Source: Syntrophobotulus glycolicus DSM 8271 | Lineage (GTDB): Bacteria; Bacillota; Desulfitobacteriia; Desulfitobacteriales; Syntrophobotulaceae | Direction of reading: 5' to 3' | DNA length: 64,000 nucleotides | NCBI RefSeq assembly: GCF_000190635.1 | Contig: NC_015172.1 | Coordinates: forward strand, 124,001 to 188,000 | In this document: piece by piece, positions 27,035 to 34,958 of the stretch | How positions within the stretch are numbered: position 1 is the stretch's first letter | Layout: each line of letters opens with the position of its first letter | Program-made: the position numbers and the translations under genes | The notes under the pieces: generated by a model | The model's database searches: none | Seen by the model: the letters and a program-made list of their open reading frames with translations, nothing else | What the model was told of the DNA's origin: nothing

Positions 27035-27055
27035 AAGATAAGAAGAGCTTATCTT
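27035..27055 (+). repeat. Intercistronic hairpin between ppk1 and ppx
   Basis: Arms AAGATAAG and CTTATCTT with loop AAGAG, 38 bp before the ppx ATG. No T-run; may shape mRNA processing. Confidence 0.5.
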
Positions 27056-27092
27056 AGAAACAACAAGATTACTGAGCTAAAGGAGCATTAAG

Positions 27093-28589
27093 ATGAAAAA
27101 AGTTGCCGTTATTGATATTGGCTCTAATTCTATGCGGCTGGTTATGCTGGAAGTGACGGCAAATGGGTTTAAGGTTGTTGATGATATGAAAGAAACTGTC
27201 CGTTTGGGCCGGGGACTTCAAGAGTCCGGAATGATCGGGGAAGAAGCGATGAACAAAGCGATGCAGACATTATCTTTATTCAAAGGTGTTTGCGAGGTCA
27301 ATCACGCTTCAGTATTAGCTGTGGCAACCGCTGCCGTTCGTAAGGCCCGTAATGGAGCCGATTTATTGGAAAGGATACAAAAGGACACCAGTATAGAGGT
27401 CACTCTTATTTCAGGAGAAGAGGAAGCCGGATACGACTTTGCGGGGGTAATCAATAGTATTGATCTCTCTGATTTTGTACTGGTGGATATCGGCGGAGGA
27501 AGTATAGAGCTTGTTCTCGTCAAGGGCAGGGAGATCAAAGAGGCGGTCAGTCTGGCAGTAGGGTCACTGGATCTAACGCAAAGATTCAAGCTGGCGGACG
27601 AGGTTTCATTCGGACAGGAAGAAGATCTCCTGAAGTTTCTGCGGACTGCTTTTGCCAAGGTTAAATGGCTCAAAAAAGAAAAGCCATGCGTTCTCGTAGG
27701 CGTAGGAGGAATCATTCGGAATATCGGAAAGATTGACCGGAAAAGAAAAGGCTACTTGCCCGATATCGCCCATAATTACAAACTGAGTAAAAATGATGTT
27801 GCGGAGATCTATCAGCTTCTGAAAAGTAAGAATTTGTTGGAGCGAAGTAGTATTGAAGGGTTATCCAAAGAGAGGGCGGATATTATGGTAGGGGCCTGTG
27901 CCGTAGTCAGAGAGCTGATGGAATATACAGGAATAAAAAAGTTAAGGACGAGCGGCTATGGCTTAAGGGAAGGTTTGGTTTTCAAGCATTATATCAATCA
28001 GGGCCGGCGGTTTGATGATGTCCTGGAGTCATCTTTACAGACCGTTTTAGACATGCATCATGAAAATAAGGAACATGCTTATCATGTCTATCATCTCTAT
28101 GATGAAATTTTTAAAGAATTAACAGATGTCCACAAAATTAACGGAGATTTCAGTAAAATTAATAAAACAGCGGCATTGCTCCATGATATTGGTGTTTCTA
28201 TAGGGTTCTACAATCACCATGAGCACACCTTCTATATGATTCTGAATGCCGGAATATGTGGAATAGACCACCGGGAATTGGTTCTCAGCGCTTATGTGGC
28301 CGCATCCCATCGTCTGAAAAAGTTTAGATTTAACTTTGAAGAATATCAATTGTTGCTTAAAAAGGAAGATAAGGAATATGCTCAAAAAGCGGGCATTTTA
28401 CTGCAAATTGCCAATAGTCTGGACCGGGGCCAGGTTTCGGCAATCAAAGAGGTTGTTTGTGAAGTGGATAAAAAAACCGTGATGATGAGGACGATTAAAG
28501 CTAGAGATGCCGAATTGGAGATCAAAGATGCCATGCAGGCGGCAGAAATGTTCAAAAAAGCTTTCGGCAAAGAATTGGTCATTATATAA
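27093..28589 (+). CDS. ppx: Exopolyphosphatase / guanosine pentaphosphatase with HD domain
   Basis: 498 residues. The Ppx/GppA active-site loops are intact: VIDIGSNSMRL near the N terminus, SGEEEAGYDF (catalytic glutamate) and VDIGGGSIEL. The C-terminal HD-like domain (from about 310) contains LLHDIGVSIG and NHHEHTFYMI. Hydrolyses terminal phosphates of polyphosphate and possibly pppGpp. AAAGGAG lies before the ATG. Together with ppk1 it forms a synthesis/degradation pair, and it contrasts with the degenerate paralogue two genes upstream. Confidence 0.92.
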   Translation: MKKVAVIDIGSNSMRLVMLEVTANGFKVVDDMKETVRLGRGLQESGMIGEEAMNKAMQTLSLFKGVCEVNHASVLAVATAAVRKARNGADLLERIQKDTSIEVTLISGEEEAGYDFAGVINSIDLSDFVLVDIGGGSIELVLVKGREIKEAVSLAVGSLDLTQRFKLADEVSFGQEEDLLKFLRTAFAKVKWLKKEKPCVLVGVGGIIRNIGKIDRKRKGYLPDIAHNYKLSKNDVAEIYQLLKSKNLLERSSIEGLSKERADIMVGACAVVRELMEYTGIKKLRTSGYGLREGLVFKHYINQGRRFDDVLESSLQTVLDMHHENKEHAYHVYHLYDEIFKELTDVHKINGDFSKINKTAALLHDIGVSIGFYNHHEHTFYMILNAGICGIDHRELVLSAYVAASHRLKKFRFNFEEYQLLLKKEDKEYAQKAGILLQIANSLDRGQVSAIKEVVCEVDKKTVMMRTIKARDAELEIKDAMQAAEMFKKAFGKELVII

Positions 28590-28721
28590 ATCAATTGTTG
28601 TTTTAAGAATTATTATTTTGGATGTTGACGTCGGCAAGCTAAGCCATTATAATAGCATTTGCAGTTTATATTGATAATCCCTGCAAAAAAAGACAATAGA
28701 TACTGTTTTTGTTGATCACAT

Positions 28722-28815
28722 GGAGAGATGGCTGAGTTGGTCGAAGGCGCTCGCCTGGAAAGCGGGTACACGGGGTTGACCTGTGTCGTGGGTTCGAATC
28801 CCACTCTCTCCGCCA
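28722..28815 (+). tRNA. tRNA-Ser (anticodon GGA)
   Basis: Acceptor GGAGAGA (28722-28728) pairs with TCTCTCC (28805-28811); discriminator G and an encoded CCA follow. Anticodon loop CTGGAAA with GGA at 28757-28759 and stem CTCGC/GCGGG. Long variable arm as in class II tRNAs, T-loop GGTTCGAATCC. Reads UCC/UCU serine codons. Confidence 0.97.
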
Positions 28816-28843
28816 AAGAAAACATAGCTTGAGCTTAAATAAA

Positions 28844-28951
28844 AGAGAGTGGGATGAGAACGGGCGGAAAAAGGAAATGCGACCGAAGGAAGCATTTTCC
28901 CGCTCCGGCGTGATAGCGAGCCGAAGGCGAGCGGAGCGAATCCCACTCTCT
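28844..28951 (+). ncRNA. 108-nt structured element closed by tRNA-Ser-like sequence
   Basis: Closing stem AGAGAGTGGGAT (28844-28855) pairs exactly with ATCCCACTCTCT (28940-28951). Inside are a hairpin of GGAAATGC with GCATTTTCC (28873-28900) and a 7-bp stem CGCTCCG/CGGAGCG (28901-28938) with a CGGC/GCCG inner pair. The 3' side, 28937-28951, repeats 15 nt of the tRNA-Ser T-arm/acceptor. No coding frame. It may be a mobile or tRNA-derived repeat or an att remnant; unknown family. Confidence 0.5.
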
Positions 28952-28957
28952 TCGTCA
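28937..28957 (+). repeat. Direct repeat of tRNA-Ser 3' end (att-like)
   Basis: CGAATCCCACTCTCT here is identical to 28795-28809 in tRNA-Ser, and the next six bases differ at two positions (TCGTCA against CCGCCA). Duplicated tRNA 3' ends mark sites of integrase-mediated insertion; no integrase gene is visible in the window. Confidence 0.6.
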
Positions 28958-28967
28958 TAATTTTGTC

Positions 28968-29002
28968 AAAAAAGCCGATTGTTGTTGCGATTGGCTTTTT
29001 GA
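28968..29002 (+). terminator. Terminator downstream of tRNA-Ser region
   Basis: AAAAAGCCGAT pairs with ATTGGCTTTTT, with one G-T wobble, around the loop TGTTGTTGCG. The T-run forms the end of the 3' arm. Confidence 0.65.
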
Positions 29003-29313
29003 ATTTTACATGGCAAAAACCGCTTCTCATGGTAGACCGAACAAATTTCCAAGAGAGGAAAGCTCGTGCAACAATTTAAGATGACAAGTGCCTATTTATC
29101 CGAAGCGCTTTTTAAAAAATCGGAAATCCTCCAGCTGATTTACTTCAACAATCGAATACGATAACAAGGGTATGCAGGTCAGGCGCCATTTCCCCGCCAT
29201 AAAATCATAAGCTGAAAAAACTTGCCTGGACGTCCATGACTGCTCGGCACGATTATAGTATGGAATTAAACTCTTGTCAAAAACTGAAGACTGCCGCAGG
29301 ATCTACATTTTTA

Positions 29314-29342
29314 TTGTAAACGGCCGGAATCTAAGGTAAAAT
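29314..29342 (+). promoter_or_regulatory. Sigma-A type promoter for short transcript
   Basis: TTGTAA (29314-29319), exactly 17 bp, TAAAAT (29337-29342). Transcription would begin near 29349, about 40 nt before a strong terminator. Confidence 0.55.
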
Positions 29343-29387
29343 ATCTATAAGCGGAAGCTTGATAATTGTCCGACTTAAAAGGTAGGA

Positions 29388-29417
29388 GGTCATGTACGGA
29401 AGTGCATGGCCTTTTTT
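29388..29417 (+). terminator. Strong rho-independent terminator or attenuator
   Basis: Ten-pair stem GGTCATGTAC/GTGCATGGCC (with G-T wobbles) closed by a GGAA tetraloop and followed by six T (29412-29417). It lies 110 bp before the aldo/keto reductase start and about 45 nt after a good promoter, so it ends a short RNA or attenuates the downstream gene. Confidence 0.75.
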
Positions 29418-29527
29418 CGGCATATTTTTTGGATTGCTTAAATTGCAGGAGGCTAGCCCCGCCGGAAGGAACGGAAGTTTGCTATACTGAAAGCAGAAAT
29501 TAAGTTATGAATCAAGAGGTAAGCGCT

Positions 29528-30685
29528 ATGCAGTATCGTCAATACGGAAAACTCGGCTATCAGGTATCCTTACTTGGCATGGGCTGTATGCGCCTGCCGC
29601 TCATTATAAAAGAAGGACAAAATTACGCCGGCGTCGACTTGGAGAAAGCGTTGGAAATAATCCGCTATGCAGCGGAACACGGCGTCAACTATTTCGACAC
29701 GGCCTTCGGCTACCATCGCCAGACCAGTGAAGCGGTGTTGGGAGAAGCGCTGGACAGCGGTTACCGCGTTAAAGTGAAAATTGCTACCAAACAACCGATT
29801 AATGCCTTTAAGACCCGGGATGACATCCGGCGCAACCTGGAAAATACGCTGAAAAAACTGCGCACGGACTATATCGATGTTTACCTTCTCCATAATGTCT
29901 TAAGCAGGACATGGGCGAAGTTCAAAGAACTTGAGGTTATCGAAGAATATGAAAAGTTCCGCGCAGAAGGATTAATCCGGGCGATTGGTTTTTCCTATCA
30001 CGGCGAGTTTCCGTGCTTTAAAGAAGTACTGGATTATTACCCCTGGGACATGTGTCAGATTCAGCAGAACCTGCTGGATGTGGACCGTGAGGTGACGGAA
30101 GATGCCATTAAAATCGCCGGCCAAAAAGGGACGGCGTTGGTCATTATGGAACCTTTAAGGGGAGGAGGGCTCGCCGGCGCACCACAGGCGGTCCAGGCGG
30201 TGTATGACGTCTATGAGGAAAAACGGCCGCCGGTGGAATGGGCCTTCCGGCATCTGGTTGATTACCCCGAGATCAGCTGTATTTTAAGCGGCATGACTAC
30301 TCTGGAACAGTTGAAAGAAAATATCGCGCTTTTTTCCAGGCCGGATTTTGTGCCGGGCTGTCTGACGTCCCGGGAACACGCGATCATCCAGCAAGCCAAA
30401 GCCGCGTATGAATCGCTCGCCACCATCCCCTGTACCGGCTGCGGCTACTGCATGCCCTGTCCCAACGGCGTCAATATCTCTGATATTTTCTTAAAATATA
30501 ACGCTGGCTGCATGTTCGAAAATTTTGACCAGTCCAAAAGGAGCTATATGTTTACCGTCAGAGGAGAGCAGGACGCTTCCCACTGTGCGGCCTGCGGCTT
30601 ATGCGAGGAAAAGTGCCCGCAGAGCATCGCTATCGGCCGCCAGCTTCAAATCGCCCATGCCGTCCTGGACGGCTGGGTGGAGTAA
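29528..30685 (+). CDS. Aldo/keto reductase with C-terminal [4Fe-4S] ferredoxin domain
   Basis: 385 residues. Aldo/keto reductase barrel about 1-285 with the catalytic set visible as FDTAFGYHR (Asp, Tyr), IATKQ (Lys) and YLLHNV (His). The C-terminal iron-sulfur region has CTGCGYCMPCPNGVNI and CAACGLCEEKCPQSI. This is the widespread clostridial YakC/MocA-like ferredoxin-fused type; substrate unknown. The ATG at 29528 has AGAGG 8 nt upstream, better than an ATG 21 bp earlier. Codon use is visibly richer in G+C (gcgcgc, cggc) than the ppx operon before it, in keeping with an accessory gene. Confidence 0.9.
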   Translation: MQYRQYGKLGYQVSLLGMGCMRLPLIIKEGQNYAGVDLEKALEIIRYAAEHGVNYFDTAFGYHRQTSEAVLGEALDSGYRVKVKIATKQPINAFKTRDDIRRNLENTLKKLRTDYIDVYLLHNVLSRTWAKFKELEVIEEYEKFRAEGLIRAIGFSYHGEFPCFKEVLDYYPWDMCQIQQNLLDVDREVTEDAIKIAGQKGTALVIMEPLRGGGLAGAPQAVQAVYDVYEEKRPPVEWAFRHLVDYPEISCILSGMTTLEQLKENIALFSRPDFVPGCLTSREHAIIQQAKAAYESLATIPCTGCGYCMPCPNGVNISDIFLKYNAGCMFENFDQSKRSYMFTVRGEQDASHCAACGLCEEKCPQSIAIGRQLQIAHAVLDGWVE

Positions 30686-31069
30686 TTCGGGGCGGAAGGA
30701 CCGTTCCACAGCCTATCTCCAGTATCTTTTTCCCTGAGACATCGCCAGCGTGGCTGCTCCTAAAATGTCATTTCTTCTTATATCCCCAATTAGAGAATCA
30801 TCATCATTCTAGCTATGGTTAAAATTTGTGCCAAAACTTCCATTACAAGGTATCTGTTTATATTCTAGCCGAATTATCATATAATAAGGTATTCCAACAG
30901 GAATTTGTTATTAAAGAACAATGAAATAGATTATAAAGAAGTCTATGCTGAACCGATATCGATTACAATGGAAGTATTGAAAAAAGTACCGGTACATTTG
31001 TATATGTATTTGCATTCTTTACAGGAAGAATTATAAAAAAGAAGAATACTGCAAAAAAGGAACCGATTT
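30686..31069 (+). other. 384-bp intergenic region, possible gene remnant
   Basis: Mostly A/T-rich without clear signals. One frame from about TTG 30905 to TAA 31036 (43 codons) has ordinary-looking coding composition (ending in HLYMYLHSLQEEL) but no good start and no family I recognise; it may be the tail of a decayed gene. AAAGGA just before 31070 serves the next gene. Confidence 0.4.
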
Positions 31070-33346
31070 ATGGAATATCCCATAGTATTCGGCATATTGT
31101 TGGTGGCGACCGGCGGTAGTTCTGTCGCTTGCGGATTGTATGCCATCCAGCACAATATTAAAACACCGATCAATAAGATATTTCTGGCTTTGGGCTGTGC
31201 CATGCTTTTCTGGTGCCTGGGCTTGGCGATTACTGTTGTTGCGGCAAATGAGGAAATCAGCGCATTCGGAAGGCGCCTCGCCCCCATAGGCTGGGGAACA
31301 ATATGCAGTTTGATGCTCCATTTTATTCTGCTGTTAACCCAAAAGGACAATTTGCTGAAAAAATGGTGGATATACCTGCTTCTCTATCTGCCGTCGGCCG
31401 TAACAATTTTCGCCTATACTTATCTTCCTCTTGTCCTTTTCAATCAGGACCATTTGATCCGGAACCAATTGGGCTGGCTGAATATTTCCCAAACCGATGC
31501 CTGGGATTGGTTCTACTATGGGTATTGTTTTGTTTTTATCGCTATTGCAATCATGATCCTATATTTATGGGCGAAGAACTCTGCCTCAAAGAATAGCAAA
31601 AAACAGGCCGACTTACTGATGATTTCTTTATTGCTGGCTTCAGTATTTGGAAGCTTGACTGATGTTTTGCCGGTTTTTCTGAAAATCAGAATACCGCAAT
31701 TTTCACCGGTATTCGTGCTTCTACCCATTGCTGCAATCAGTTATTCCGTGAAATATCATGGCTTTATGCGTCCTGAGGCTGAAAATCAAAATGAGCTCAT
31801 CCTTAATGAATCTGCCTATACAAACGTCTACCGTTACATTGGTTTTATTTTTGCCGCCGGAAGTATTCTTAATCTGGTTGCTCAATTGTTACTGTATAAT
31901 GGCTCTTCCGTGCTTTCCGTCTTTCTGTTCAGTGGGGCCTTAGTTGTCATAACGGGCTTAATTTTTTTAATCAACAGGGCAAAACTCGATGATACAATCA
32001 AAGAAATGCTGCTTGCCGCAGGCCTCTCTTTTGTTATTCCGGTGGTTACACTGTGGTTTGTACAATTTGGGGGCATTACGATCTGGGCGTTTGTCTTTTT
32101 GCTGATGATCATCTGCCTGTTGTTTAACAGACGTACCATATTGATTACAGTGATTGCTTCGGCAATTTTAACGCAGCTGCTCCTTTGGGCGGCAGTGCCG
32201 TCTGTTCCGCTGAAAGTCGGAAAGACGGATTACATCGTTCGGATCGGTTTAATCGGGCTTGCCGCTATCCTTTCGCTGTATGTCAATAAGATTTATGCGC
32301 AAAGATTGAAAGAAAACGCCAATCAGATCAGCCTGCAGATGCTGGTATCGGAGACTTCCCATGACTTTGTCTTGGTGAGCGAACAAAATTTTAAGGATAA
32401 GGTTAGTGGGATGCTCAAGCGGTGCGGCAGCTTTATCCAAAGCGACAGAGCCTATATCGCGTTGCTTGATCAGGAGACGAAACACATCCATTATTCCTTG
32501 GAGTGGCTGGCGGAAGGAGTTTCATCACAATCGGGTGTTTTTGAAGAATTGGCGGCGGATATGCAATCTACGCTGTTAGAGCAATTTGAGTCCCATAATG
32601 TGGTAAAGCTATATGACACAGCGCTTATGCCCCTGCCGGAAAAGCTCAAAAATCAACTGATCGGTCGGGATATTCGCGCGTTGCTTGCCTTACCCGTCAA
32701 AAAACAAGAGATCATCATCGGATTTCTGATTTTTACCGCAGCCCGGCCGTTAATGGAATGGCGTTCAGGATCTTTTACATATTTAGAGATCATTACAAAT
32801 ATTGTTGCTGATGCTGTAATCAAGATTGATGCCGAAAAAGAAATGAATTTTATTGCTTACCATGATCAGCTTACACTTCTGCCCAATCGTATTTTATTTA
32901 AAGACAGGCTGGAGAAAGCAATCAAGCGGGCGGAAAGAAGCAAAACGATGCTTGTGGTCGCTTTTTTAGACCTTGATTCGTTTAAATCCGTCAACGATAC
33001 GATGGGGCATGAACTGGGTGATCAGCTTTTATTTAAAGCGGCCCGGATATTATCCAGGAGTATCCGTAGTGATGATACGATTGCGCGCTTTGGCGGTGAT
33101 GAGTTTGTCATCCTTTTGAATGATATAACCAGTAAGAAGGACATCATAAAGATTATGGATAAAATCATAGATACTCTGCGCAAACCGGTCTTGCTGAATG
33201 GGCAGAAATTCTTGATATCGGCCAGTGCGGGCGTTGCCTTGTATCCACAGGACGGAACTGACGCCGAGACGCTGATAAAGAATGCTGATATCGCTATGTA
33301 CAACGCTAAAACCGGCGGTAAAAATCAATATTTTTTATGCACTTAA
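31070..33346 (+). CDS. Membrane-bound diguanylate cyclase (7TM sensor, GAF-like, GGDEF)
   Basis: 758 residues. Residues 1-230 hold about seven helices resembling the N-terminal 7TM region of histidine kinases; 245-415 add about six more hydrophobic segments. A GAF-like soluble domain follows (about 425-570), then GGDEF (about 590-755) with intact FGGDEFVIL and the DxLTxLPNR start signature (HDQLTLLPNR). All cyclase residues are present, so it probably makes c-di-GMP from two GTP in response to a membrane or extracellular cue. AAAGGA before the ATG. First gene of a co-directional run with the flavoprotein and the NACHT protein. Confidence 0.88.
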   Translation: MEYPIVFGILLVATGGSSVACGLYAIQHNIKTPINKIFLALGCAMLFWCLGLAITVVAANEEISAFGRRLAPIGWGTICSLMLHFILLLTQKDNLLKKWWIYLLLYLPSAVTIFAYTYLPLVLFNQDHLIRNQLGWLNISQTDAWDWFYYGYCFVFIAIAIMILYLWAKNSASKNSKKQADLLMISLLLASVFGSLTDVLPVFLKIRIPQFSPVFVLLPIAAISYSVKYHGFMRPEAENQNELILNESAYTNVYRYIGFIFAAGSILNLVAQLLLYNGSSVLSVFLFSGALVVITGLIFLINRAKLDDTIKEMLLAAGLSFVIPVVTLWFVQFGGITIWAFVFLLMIICLLFNRRTILITVIASAILTQLLLWAAVPSVPLKVGKTDYIVRIGLIGLAAILSLYVNKIYAQRLKENANQISLQMLVSETSHDFVLVSEQNFKDKVSGMLKRCGSFIQSDRAYIALLDQETKHIHYSLEWLAEGVSSQSGVFEELAADMQSTLLEQFESHNVVKLYDTALMPLPEKLKNQLIGRDIRALLALPVKKQEIIIGFLIFTAARPLMEWRSGSFTYLEIITNIVADAVIKIDAEKEMNFIAYHDQLTLLPNRILFKDRLEKAIKRAERSKTMLVVAFLDLDSFKSVNDTMGHELGDQLLFKAARILSRSIRSDDTIARFGGDEFVILLNDITSKKDIIKIMDKIIDTLRKPVLLNGQKFLISASAGVALYPQDGTDAETLIKNADIAMYNAKTGGKNQYFLCT

Positions 33347-33419
33347 CTCTCTACTGAACGCAGTCAGTCGCCACTATGATTGTATTCAAAGTTCATTTTG
33401 GCGAAAAGGAGCGGTAGAT

Positions 33420-34928
33420 ATGCCAAAATCGGTTATTATCATAGGTTCAGGTATGGGTGGCTTGGCCGCAGGTATTTATGGACAGATGAACCGCTTCGAC
33501 ACCCGCATCTACGAGATGAACCATCGCCCGGGCGGGCAATGTGTATCGTGGAAACGCGGCGGCTATGTCTTTGATGCTTGCATCCACCACCTGATGGGCT
33601 GTTCCCCAAATTCAAAGATATATCAGTTCTGGCTGGAAATCGGCGCCATGCCGGCAGAACTGGTATATACCAAGGAATGCGTGAGCGTGGCAGACCTTGA
33701 CGGCAGGCTGTTCAACGACTACTATGACTTGGATATTCTGGAAAAGCATTTGTGTACCTTGTCTTCGCAAGACGCGAAGATCATCCGCGCATACGTAAAG
33801 GGGATCCGTGATGTCGCAGAATATGATATGATGGGCGACATGATCACAGGGAACTTCCTTGGTCTGCTCGGGCACACACTGACAATTCTCCGGAATTTAA
33901 AATGGTTCAGGCTTTCCATGGCGGATTTTGCTAAGCGCTTTACCGATCCGTTTTTACAGAGAGCCTTTCCGCTTCTGGTTTACTCGAATCCTTCTGTGCC
34001 TGTGTTTCTGCATTTGATGCGCCATGCCTCCGGCTTAAATCGGGACATCGCATGGCCGGTCGGCGCCAGTATGTCTTTTGTCGACGGCATTGTCGACCGA
34101 TACAATACACTGGGGGGCAGGCTCTACTGCCGGAAGAGGGTCACGAAAATTATTACCGGTAACGGCAGGGCGGTTGGCGTCAGGCTGGATGACGGCACGG
34201 AAGAATTTGCCGATGTCATCATTTCCAACGCCGACGGGCGAAAAACACTATTGGAGCTGCTGGACGGGAGGTATATGGATAAACGGCTTAAGGCTTACTG
34301 CGCCGAACCTGCCGATATAAGCGATTTTGCCGTAAATATTTTCCTTGGTGTGGACCGTGATCTTTCCAAAGAGCCCTCCAGTCTGATTCTGCTTTTAGAT
34401 CAGCCGGTCATACTTGCCGGACATGAGTTTACCTCGCTGGAGATGCAGATGTATGGTTTTGATCAAACCATGGCACCCGAGGGAAAAGGCGTGATCAAAA
34501 TAGAGCTTAAGTCAGCCTATTCTTACTGGAAGAAGCTGTCGGCGGACCGAAAAGAGTATGAAGCAGAGAAACAAAGAGTGGCTGTCCAAGTGATCGCACT
34601 TTTAGAAAACCGTTTTCCCGGTATTTCCAGGCAGATTGAAAGTATTGATGTTTCTACCTTACTTACATGGGAGCGTTTCATGGGCGGCACACATGGTTTC
34701 GCTAACTTCCCGAACAAGAAACCAAACATTTGGGGCAGTTTGTTTAACAGCAGGGAGATGACGCTCAGTGGTCTCGATAATTTCTATTTTGTCGGCGCAT
34801 GGGCCACTTCGGCAGGAGCGCTGTTTTTAAACGCCCTGTCCGGCAAGAAGGCGATCAAGAGGCTTTGCGAGAGAGAACACCTGAAGTTTGAGGTAAGCCG
34901 GTTTGATAATTCAATACGCACAAAATAG
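33420..34928 (+). CDS. FAD-dependent oxidoreductase, phytoene desaturase/CrtISO-like
   Basis: 502 residues. N-terminal dinucleotide-binding motif IIIGSGMGGLAAGIY with MNHRPGGQC after strand 2; the C-terminal FAD motif FYFVGAWATSAGALFLNALSG is typical of the carotenoid desaturase/isomerase group (COG1233). No carotenoid genes adjoin it, so the substrate is unknown. The ATG at 33420 has AAGGAG 9 nt before it; an earlier in-frame start would overlap the GGDEF gene. It lies 73 bp after the cyclase and 30 bp before the NACHT gene. Confidence 0.85.
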   Translation: MPKSVIIIGSGMGGLAAGIYGQMNRFDTRIYEMNHRPGGQCVSWKRGGYVFDACIHHLMGCSPNSKIYQFWLEIGAMPAELVYTKECVSVADLDGRLFNDYYDLDILEKHLCTLSSQDAKIIRAYVKGIRDVAEYDMMGDMITGNFLGLLGHTLTILRNLKWFRLSMADFAKRFTDPFLQRAFPLLVYSNPSVPVFLHLMRHASGLNRDIAWPVGASMSFVDGIVDRYNTLGGRLYCRKRVTKIITGNGRAVGVRLDDGTEEFADVIISNADGRKTLLELLDGRYMDKRLKAYCAEPADISDFAVNIFLGVDRDLSKEPSSLILLLDQPVILAGHEFTSLEMQMYGFDQTMAPEGKGVIKIELKSAYSYWKKLSADRKEYEAEKQRVAVQVIALLENRFPGISRQIESIDVSTLLTWERFMGGTHGFANFPNKKPNIWGSLFNSREMTLSGLDNFYFVGAWATSAGALFLNALSGKKAIKRLCEREHLKFEVSRFDNSIRTK

Positions 34929-34958
34929 TATCTATCGTTGGATATAGGAGAGCGGATT

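Larger units (their letters stand above)
28816..29527 (+). other. 712-bp gene-poor region between tRNA-Ser and aldo/keto reductase
   Basis: Holds the structured element, the att-like repeat and terminator listed separately, and a promoter-to-terminator unit at 29314-29417. A 32-codon frame from GTG 29066 to TAA 29164, with GAGAGGAAAGC before it, is open but resembles nothing I recognise and may be a remnant. Otherwise nothing seen. Confidence 0.6.

Noticed and set aside
28613-29030. Minus-strand frames crossing tRNA-Ser
   Set aside because: They translate the tRNA complement and the structured element (a common false protein, with ERVGFEPTTQ-like text), not a real gene.
29392-29490. 32-codon frame starting ATG at 29392 with AGGAGG just upstream
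   Set aside because: The ribosome site is only 2 nt from the ATG, and the start lies inside the terminator stem; more likely part of the RNA structure than a peptide.
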